A stretch of DNA of 64,000 nt from Chitinophaga japonensis (lineage in GTDB: Bacteria > Bacteroidota > Bacteroidia > Chitinophagales > Chitinophagaceae): positions 1,877,115 to 1,941,114 of the forward strand of contig NZ_VLLG01000003.1 in NCBI RefSeq assembly GCF_007830125.1. The letters run 5' to 3'. Under the pieces are notes generated by a model. It was not told the DNA's origin. It saw nothing but the letters and a program-made list of their open reading frames with translations, and searched no databases. The position numbers and the translations under genes are program-made. Of the stretch, positions 58,297 to 64,000 are shown in pieces; position 1 is the stretch's first letter, and each line of letters starts with the position of its first letter.

Positions 58297-59061
58297 TTAT
58301 AGATCGGTCTCAAAAAAGTTTTTTAGTTCATGTCCAATGGTCATGGGCTCCTGCACCGGGATGTTGTGGTCGCCATTGACCAGCAGCAGCCGGGAGCGGT
58401 TTATTTTTTCCTGCAAGTGGCGGCCTGCCGGTGCGCAGTCGGACGATGCGCCGTAGATCAGCAGCGTTTCATGCGGGATGGCGGTGATCTCCTCACTGCT
58501 GAAGAAATGCCGCTCCTGCTGCATGTCCTGGCGGATGCTGCTTTCCTTTAGCAGGAACTCGTACATCCGGTGCCGGCGCTCCAGTTGCCTTTTGCCCGGC
58601 TGCAAGGCATGGCCGGGCTGCCCGTTGATGAAATGGAGCAATAGCTCTTTGCTATAGATGTCCACGATGCTCATGGTTTCCTGTTCATAAGGGTCCGGGC
58701 TTTCTATCACGGCCAGCTTTTTTATCTTTTGCGGGAAGCGCGCCGCTGTTTTCAGCGCGATCAACCCGCCGTAGCTGTAACCGGCCAGGTGCACGGCGTC
58801 CAGTTGCAGCACTTCCAGCAGTTCCATCAGCTCATCGCTCATGGCCTGCAGGTGGTAGCCGTGGCTGGACTTTCCGCTCATACCGTGACCTTTCAGGTCA
58901 TACAACACCACATGGAACCGTTGCGCCAGTATAGGCGCAATATTGAAATAATAGATAGACAGGTTGGTGAACATGCCGTGTATCATCAGCACGGTTTCTG
59001 CCGCCCCGGTATTCATCTCCTGCAGGTGGATGCGGGTATGTTGCAGGTCCACTACAGGCAT
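58297..59061 (-). CDS. Alpha/beta hydrolase of the PKS cluster
   Basis: 254 residues. Oxyanion strand VLMIHGMFTN, nucleophile elbow HLAGYSYGG (Ser96), acid near GASSDCAP and His in NGDHNIPVQEP. No signal peptide. The start overlaps the ACP stop by 10 nt. It probably acts as thioesterase or editing hydrolase releasing the chain from the ACP, since no TE domain is seen in the visible PKS. Confidence 0.87.
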   Translation of the reverse strand: MPVVDLQHTRIHLQEMNTGAAETVLMIHGMFTNLSIYYFNIAPILAQRFHVVLYDLKGHGMSGKSSHGYHLQAMSDELMELLEVLQLDAVHLAGYSYGGLIALKTAARFPQKIKKLAVIESPDPYEQETMSIVDIYSKELLLHFINGQPGHALQPGKRQLERRHRMYEFLLKESSIRQDMQQERHFFSSEEITAIPHETLLIYGASSDCAPAGRHLQEKINRSRLLLVNGDHNIPVQEPMTIGHELKNFFETDL

Positions 59062-59351
59062 GAACGGATGTATTTGGTGATATCGCCCAGGTTCAACTGG
59101 ATGATCTCGTCCAGGTCCATGTTGGACAGCCAGCCCGTAAAATCAATGTTCCGGCCAAAATGCGCCTTTACCTTTTCCGAAAAGGCCACGATCTCGATAC
59201 TGTCCATTTCCAGGTCTTTGGTAAAGGAGCTTTGCGGGGTGATCTCGAGGTCTTCCACGAATTCTTCGCCGATCACTTCCGTGATGAATTGCTTCAGTAC
59301 GTCCAGGATCTCCTGCTCGCTCAGGTTGGTAGGTTGTGTTAACTGGTCCAT
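59052..59351 (-). CDS. Free acyl carrier protein
   Basis: 99 residues. The phosphopantetheine Ser is in MDSIEIV (Ser51; the usual motif is DSL), preceded by FTKDLEM. It overlaps the PKS stop by 13 nt and the hydrolase start by 10 nt. It carries intermediates for the KS-AT-DH protein, which has no ACP domain itself. Activated probably by the PPTase domain of that protein. Confidence 0.9.
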   Translation of the reverse strand: MDQLTQPTNLSEQEILDVLKQFITEVIGEEFVEDLEITPQSSFTKDLEMDSIEIVAFSEKVKAHFGRNIDFTGWLSNMDLDEIIQLNLGDITKYIRSCL

Positions 59352-62300
59352 CCGATAATGTAGTTTTTATACTTGATTGTATGAATGATAATGTCTTTGA
59401 TGGTCAGGTCTTCCCCGTTGATCGCTGACACCGTATAGGCTTTCGGGTTACCCTGCAAGCCTTTGCCCAGGTGCTTGCCGTAGGCTTCCTTGGCCACCCA
59501 GTAGCGGGTGAGCCATTCGGCAGGATCACGGTCGCCCAGCAGCGCCAGCTCCGCGGGATCAAACACCAGCTCTTTAAAAGCCGTGTTATGCTCCCGGATC
59601 TCTTCTATGTCTATGCCTACCGGCCGGCCCTGGCGGGCAATAGCTACGGCGTCGGTATTTTTGTGCGCGATGGAAATATGGATGCCGTCCGTCATGGGGC
59701 CTTCGGGAAAAGGCTGCCCGGTTTCGCCGGAGGCAATGGCAAATTCCACCGGGTAGTACATGGCCTGCCGCTGGTCCAGCAGCAGCGCTTTTACCGCATC
59801 TTTGGCGGCCACCCGGCTGATGGTCCATTCTTTCTTTTTATGCAGGGGCAGGGCATTGTAGTGTTTCTTCTCCGCCTGGTTGAAGTAGCGCTTTACAATG
59901 AAATCCCAGGAATTGACCCGGCTGTAGGCATTATGGAACATGAACACGCCCGGTACGATCTCCGCAGACAGGGCGTGCCCGGGGGAGATGAGGGCATTCC
60001 ACAGCCGTTCATCTATTTCCAGGCGGCGGTTCTGCCAGCCGCGTACAATGGCCCACACCTGGTTGTCCCGCTTCAGGATGAAATCCGCGATGGCAAATTC
60101 ATCGTTCAGCGATGTAAGCCGGCAGGTGCATTCAAAGCGGCCCTGCTGGTCCTGCAGGGGTGCGTAAAATTCCACCTCCTGTATTTTCACGGGGAAGGCT
60201 ATACGGTCTTTGGGCAGCGTTAGCTGCAGCCACAGCCCGAAGAGTTGCCCGGCATTGTCCAGCAGGGAGCCTTTGCCGGCCCTGCCTTCAATGATGCCGG
60301 TAATGCCTTTTTCGGCGATCACGCTCACCTCCCGGATGCCCTGGTAGGCGGGGCCGTGAAACATGCGCTGGCTGTAGATCTGCTCCGGCGTAATGTGCAG
60401 GTCCAGCGGAGCGCCGATGTCTGCCTGCTGCCGGTCCGGCCGGTTATACTCCCGGGACAGCAGCACTTCTGCGCTGGCGTATTTTTCCAGGTGCAGGTAC
60501 AGGCGGCCCGGCGCTTTCCACTCGCCCAGTATGGTTTCCCGGAAAGGCGTGGCCACGTTCATCCATTGCAGCACCTTTACCTGCATGATCTTTTGCACCT
60601 GCATGCCCGGCGCGTTTTCCAGCGCGGCATCCCCGAACAGCTCCAGTATCATGGTCATGGGGATCACCGGCTCCATATCGTCCGGGCAGTGCCATCCCGG
60701 CCGCTGCCGTATCAGTGAGTGATCCAGCAGGTAGGGGTGGGTGTCCAGTGAAACATGAAGGGGGCTGCTGATGGGAGTTGCTTTTACCGCCGCTGCCGCC
60801 ACCGGTGCTTGCACCGGCGGGGCCGTATGCCCGCTACCGTTAGTGACATTATTATTAGCGCTGTTCCGTTGCTGTAATATTTCCAGTACAGAGTGCTGGA
60901 TATGCGATATCTCTTCAAAATTGGCCAGCAGGGCCTGCATGACGGGGGAGGCGGCTGTTTCCGGCATGCCGGCTGCCCGCACGGGCGCTGCTACCGGCAA
61001 CTGCTTCAGCGCATCCAGCTCCCGCAGGATGGGGGAGCCTAGCTGCAGCTTCACTGGTGCGGCGGCAGGTTTGCTTTTAACAGCGGCTGCGCCCATGAAG
61101 GAGGTATCCACTGCCTGTCCTTCCACAAAAAGCGCGGCCAGGACCCTTTGCAGTTGGCAAAGCCCTGATCTGACGGGTACGCTGGCCGCTATGGCGCTGT
61201 AGGTCTTTCCTTTTAAAGTATCATCCACAAAGCCCACCAGGCCGCCCGCGCCTACCTGCACAAACACCCTTACGCCCTCCTGGTGCAGTTTTTCCACCAG
61301 TTCCCGGAAACGTACAGGCTGCAGCAGGTGCTCCACGCTCAGCTCCCGGATGGCAGCTATGGTATCGGGGTAAGTGCTTAGGGTGGTGGCGGACCATACG
61401 GGCACGCTGGCTTCCCGGAACTCCAGGAGGTGCATGCCGGCCAGCAACAGGTCCAGCTTTTCCCGCACAAAAGGGGAATGGAAGCCGGAGCGGAAAGGCA
61501 TTACCTGGTAAAAGATCTGCGCTTCGCGCAAGGTGGCGGTAAACTTTTCCACGGCTGCATGCGTGCCGCAGAGGATCACCTGCTGCGGGCAATTGTCTAT
61601 GGAGAGGTAGATGTCCTTCGTGTTCTCCAGCAGGGGGCGAAGCTTGTCATAACCGCAGCCGGCCACCAGGAAGGTGGCATCCTGCTGTTCAAACAAAGCG
61701 GGGTCCAGTTGCTCCTGCAGGCGCAGCAGGGAGGCTTCTTCCACCATGCCTGCGGCGCGCCCGGCCAGCCATTCACCCAGGCTGTGCCCGGCGTTCAGGT
61801 CCGGCTGCACGCCCAGCCGCTTCAGGGCGGCGTCCAGTATGCCGCTGCTTTCAAGCTGCTGCTGCGCTGCGCCCAGCACGCCGGTGGTGGCGGCGACGCG
61901 GGGCAGGCCGGGCAGGTTGAAGTAAGCGGCCACGCTGTCGGTCTCACCGCTGGCCAGGCCGTCCAGCCCGGGGAACAGGAAAGCCGTTTTGCCGCCTGCC
62001 GCCAGCAGGGGATCATTGGAAAACCAGATGTCCTGCCGGTTCCGCCAGGGCATATCTTTATTGACTATTTTAATGGCCTTGCTGATGCGTTCCGGGGTAG
62101 GATCAAACACGGCTATACGATAATGGCCTTCCCCGGTTTCTTTTTGACCCGTTTCCAGCGCCCTGACCAGCGCGGTTTTATCGTGGCGGGCCAGCAGCAG
62201 CACGGCATCTTTTTTTAAACCGGCGGCCAGCCCGTTGAATTGTTTTTTTACGGGGGCTGTATTTTCTGCAAAGCCTTCCAGCACCACATGGGCATTGATG

Positions 62301-63646
62301 CCGCCAAAGCCGAAGGCATTTACGCCGGCGCGGCGCGGCAGCCCGGTAGCTTCCCAGTCCACCGCTTCCTGTACGGGCGAAAAGCGGGTTTGGTGCATGA
62401 ACGGCAACGGCTCTTCGCAGTGGAGGGTAGGCGGCAGCTTGCCATGGTAGAGGCCCAGCGCGGTCTTAATGAGCCCCGCCATACCGGCGGCGGGCATGGC
62501 ATGGCCGATCATGGATTTAATGGTGCCGATGCCTGCTTTGGGCAAGGAGGCATCATTACCGAACACCTGCAGCAGGGTGTCCAGCTCTGTTTTATCGCCC
62601 AGTTGGGTGGCGGTGCCGTGCGCTTCTATGTATCCTATTTCCCGCAGGTCGGCGCCGGCCTGCTGCCATGCCTGCCGGATGGCTTTGGCCTGTCCTTTTA
62701 CAGAGGGGCTCATCACGCTTGCGCCGGCGCCATCGCTGGATACGCCCACGCCTTTGATCACCGCGTAAATGCGGTGCCCGTCGCGTACGGCGTCCTCCAG
62801 CCTTTTCAGCACCACGAAACCGCAGCCTTCCCCGATCAGCAGGCCGTCCGCCTTCTGATCAAAGGGCCGTATCTGCTGGTTGCGGGACAGGGCGCCCAAC
62901 TGGGTGAAGATGCTCCAGAAAGGCGCGTTCTGGCTGGCATGCACGCCGCCGGCGATCACCATATCGGCGCGGCGGCTGCGCAGTTCCTGTACGGCATGAT
63001 CCACGGCGATGAGGGAACTGGCGCAGGCGGCGTCTATGGTATAGGCCGTGCCGCCCAGGTTCAGGCGGTTGGCCACTAGGGAGGCCACCAGGTTGGGGAT
63101 CAATCCCATGGCGGTATCCGGGCCAAAGCGGCCTTTCTTTACCTGGAATTCTTTCTTGACCCGGTCCAGCGCTGCTTCCGGCAGTTCCGGCAGCAGGTGC
63201 CGCAATACCCGCACGATCTGCTCGCCGGTGCGGATGATCTCAATGCCCCTGACGGCGCCCGGGCCGGGGTAATTGCCCTTGCCGATGATAATGGCGGTAT
63301 TGTCCAGCGGCAGCGCTTTTTCAAACACGCCCGCATCCGCCAGCGCCTTATCGGCCAGGCCCAGGGCCAGCAACTGCTCCGGTTCGGTACTGTCTACCAC
63401 CAGCGGCAGTATGCCGTATTGTATAGGATCAAATAATGCATATTCGTCTATAAACCCGCCACGCCTGCAATAGAAGCGGTCTACGGCGGGCTCCCCGGAA
63501 AAGAACATGCCTTCCAGCCGGTTTTCCGGCACCGTTTGAATGGCGTCCACCCGGTTGATGATATTATTCCAGAAAGCCGCTACATCCCCGGCCCCCGGAA
63601 AAATGCAGGACATGCCTATGATTGCAATATCAGTGTTGCGCTCCAT
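59339..63646 (-). CDS. Pfa-like type I PKS: KS-AT-DH-PPTase
   Basis: 1435 residues. KS (1-455) has Cys208 in DAACASS, His343 in EAHGTAT and His382 in IGHAMPAAG. AT (about 550-850) has GHSLGE (Ser622) and GFHSPFV (His723). A flexible Ala/Pro linker (855-965) follows, then a double-hotdog DH (965-1225) with HPYLLDHS (His976) and LLDNAGQ (DxxxQ). A C-terminal phosphopantetheinyl transferase (about 1240-1435) has VGIDIEE (1343-1349) and WVAKEAYGK (1383-1391). No ACP, KR or ER domain is within it. The KS resembles PUFA-synthase/secondary-lipid KSs (FDPIQYGILP, EQLLALGLADKALADAG). With the separate ACP and the upstream KR it should form an iterative lipid synthase. Confidence 0.9.
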   Translation of the reverse strand: MERNTDIAIIGMSCIFPGAGDVAAFWNNIINRVDAIQTVPENRLEGMFFSGEPAVDRFYCRRGGFIDEYALFDPIQYGILPLVVDSTEPEQLLALGLADKALADAGVFEKALPLDNTAIIIGKGNYPGPGAVRGIEIIRTGEQIVRVLRHLLPELPEAALDRVKKEFQVKKGRFGPDTAMGLIPNLVASLVANRLNLGGTAYTIDAACASSLIAVDHAVQELRSRRADMVIAGGVHASQNAPFWSIFTQLGALSRNQQIRPFDQKADGLLIGEGCGFVVLKRLEDAVRDGHRIYAVIKGVGVSSDGAGASVMSPSVKGQAKAIRQAWQQAGADLREIGYIEAHGTATQLGDKTELDTLLQVFGNDASLPKAGIGTIKSMIGHAMPAAGMAGLIKTALGLYHGKLPPTLHCEEPLPFMHQTRFSPVQEAVDWEATGLPRRAGVNAFGFGGINAHVVLEGFAENTAPVKKQFNGLAAGLKKDAVLLLARHDKTALVRALETGQKETGEGHYRIAVFDPTPERISKAIKIVNKDMPWRNRQDIWFSNDPLLAAGGKTAFLFPGLDGLASGETDSVAAYFNLPGLPRVAATTGVLGAAQQQLESSGILDAALKRLGVQPDLNAGHSLGEWLAGRAAGMVEEASLLRLQEQLDPALFEQQDATFLVAGCGYDKLRPLLENTKDIYLSIDNCPQQVILCGTHAAVEKFTATLREAQIFYQVMPFRSGFHSPFVREKLDLLLAGMHLLEFREASVPVWSATTLSTYPDTIAAIRELSVEHLLQPVRFRELVEKLHQEGVRVFVQVGAGGLVGFVDDTLKGKTYSAIAASVPVRSGLCQLQRVLAALFVEGQAVDTSFMGAAAVKSKPAAAPVKLQLGSPILRELDALKQLPVAAPVRAAGMPETAASPVMQALLANFEEISHIQHSVLEILQQRNSANNNVTNGSGHTAPPVQAPVAAAAVKATPISSPLHVSLDTHPYLLDHSLIRQRPGWHCPDDMEPVIPMTMILELFGDAALENAPGMQVQKIMQVKVLQWMNVATPFRETILGEWKAPGRLYLHLEKYASAEVLLSREYNRPDRQQADIGAPLDLHITPEQIYSQRMFHGPAYQGIREVSVIAEKGITGIIEGRAGKGSLLDNAGQLFGLWLQLTLPKDRIAFPVKIQEVEFYAPLQDQQGRFECTCRLTSLNDEFAIADFILKRDNQVWAIVRGWQNRRLEIDERLWNALISPGHALSAEIVPGVFMFHNAYSRVNSWDFIVKRYFNQAEKKHYNALPLHKKKEWTISRVAAKDAVKALLLDQRQAMYYPVEFAIASGETGQPFPEGPMTDGIHISIAHKNTDAVAIARQGRPVGIDIEEIREHNTAFKELVFDPAELALLGDRDPAEWLTRYWVAKEAYGKHLGKGLQGNPKAYTVSAINGEDLTIKDIIIHTIKYKNYIIGWTS

Positions 63647-63654
63647 CTATTGAA

Positions 63655-63775
63655 TTTGAAGAAAGAAGTAAGAAGTATGATGTATGAAGATTGAGGTAGC
63701 ACGCTGGAAGTATGAATATGTGAAGCTCATCTTACTTCCTACCTCATACTTCCAACTTCCTATTTCATACTTCCC
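63655..63775. repeat. Heptamer-repeat hairpin, GAAGTAT type (site G)
   Basis: GAAGTAAGAAGTATGATGTATGAAG-like units on the left (GAAGTAA, GAAGTAT, GATGTAT) face TTACTTCC, TACCTCATACTTCC and TATTTCATACTTCC on the right. The upstream PKS gene ends inside it: GSMK and the stop codon are repeat sequence. Confidence 0.7.
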
Positions 63776-64000
63776 GCCATAATAACCACCTGGCTTTCGT
63801 TACCGTATTTCAGTTCGTCGATAAAAGTTTCCATACCGTCCGGCAGCGGGATCAGCGCGATGCCCCTGCGCTCATATTCCTTTTCCAGGGAGGGCGATAC
63901 CATGCCGGTGCCTTTCCAGGGGCCCCAGTTAATGGCCATGACCTTGGCGTTCAACTGTTGCTTCAGCACGCGGGCGTAGCGGTCCATCACGCTGTTGGCG
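63760..64000 (-). CDS. C-terminal end of a KR-terminating PKS, cut by the window edge
   Basis: About 80 codons are visible, and the frame is open to the right edge (the codon at 63990 is GTG and is internal). ANSVMDRYARVLKQQ and VMAINWGPWKGTGM match the last part of a ketoreductase domain, with the VVIMAG end usual for Pfa-type synthases that terminate in KR. Followed by the repeat hairpin and the KS-AT-DH-PPTase gene. It is likely to carry KS, AT, ACP and KR. Confidence 0.75.
   Translation of the reverse strand, partial: ANSVMDRYARVLKQQLNAKVMAINWGPWKGTGMVSPSLEKEYERRGIALIPLPDGMETFIDELKYGNESQVVIMAGSMK

Larger units (their letters stand above)
51606..64000 (-). other. Biosynthetic gene cluster for a glycosylated, acylated secondary lipid
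   Basis: All genes from the right edge to 51671 run on the minus strand with overlaps or short gaps: KR-ending PKS, KS-AT-DH-PPTase PKS, ACP, hydrolase, two GT1 glycosyltransferases, three HHxxxD acyltransferases. The gaps that exceed 70 nt are each filled by a heptamer-repeat hairpin. The cluster continues past the window at the right. Confidence 0.75.

Noticed and set aside
17785..63775. Repeat arrays considered as CRISPR arrays
   Set aside because: The units are 7-8 nt, degenerate, without unique spacers, and are arranged as inverted pairs. No cas genes are in the window.
1..64000. Insertion sequences or transposases
   Set aside because: No DDE transposase or IS-end pair was found on either strand.

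Overview
The window looks like chromosomal DNA of a Bacteroidota bacterium of the Chitinophaga type (order Chitinophagales). Supporting signs are the promoter form TTTG-N19-TAnnTTTG upstream of a tRNA-Lys gene, a type IX secretion sorting domain, Tat-exported phosphatases and a phosphocholine-type phospholipase C, a DUF4251 protein, an STN-domain outer-membrane protein, a bacterial class I terpene synthase, and MacB/FtsX-type permeases with tandem dyads in front. The genus is an inference. No rRNA or other clear taxonomic marker is present.

Region 1 (1-790) is AT-rich flank with the 3' end of an unknown gene. Region 2 (about 797-14944) is a mobilizable element downstream of the 3' end of tRNA-Lys(UUU). 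It carries a tyrosine integrase of the Bacteroides type, a relaxase and MobC pair with a hairpin-rich candidate oriT, a primase-like protein, an excisionase-like HTH protein, and cargo. The cargo is an orphan histidine kinase, a lipoprotein/outer-membrane pair, an XRE regulator behind a 26-nt perfect palindrome, and a tight five-gene operon (8723-13281). That operon encodes an XRE regulator, an OLD-like AAA-TOPRIM protein, a ParB-fold protein, a D12-class adenine methylase and an AbiV/HEPN-like protein. It is AT-rich, sits between the integrase and the mobilization genes, and is the best candidate here for an undescribed anti-phage or restriction-like system.

Region 3 (15-40 kb) is ordinary chromosome. 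It holds an MBL hydrolase, a subtilase lipoprotein, a purple-acid-phosphatase-like protein, a DsbA-like protein, Mn-catalase, a GHL10 glycoside hydrolase with a T9SS tail, an M48 peptidase, a Crp/Fnr regulator with a perfect TGTGA-N6-TCACA site in front of doxX, phospholipase C, an ABC permease, an ABC1 kinase, an Ntn-type acylase and an M20 amidohydrolase. Region 4 (40.7-46.3 kb) is a sugar-acid catabolic operon: KDGal kinase, KDPG/KDPGal aldolase, SDR, IlvD/Edd dehydratase and a GntP permease. A terpene synthase and a calcineurin-type phosphoesterase follow it.

Region 5 (51.6 kb to the right edge) is one minus-strand biosynthetic cluster. A Pfa-like iterative PKS lies upstream and only its C-terminal KR is visible. 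It is followed by a KS-AT-DH-PPTase megasynthase, a free ACP, an alpha/beta hydrolase, two GT1 glycosyltransferases and three tandem HHxxxD acyltransferases, and the cluster ends at a strong terminator. I infer a glycosylated, multiply acylated secondary lipid.

Across the host chromosome, but not in the mobile element, lies an unexplained family of 7-8-nt periodic repeats. Most are folded into long hairpins. They sit exactly at gene 3' ends and in six cases encode the last codons and the stop codon of the upstream gene.
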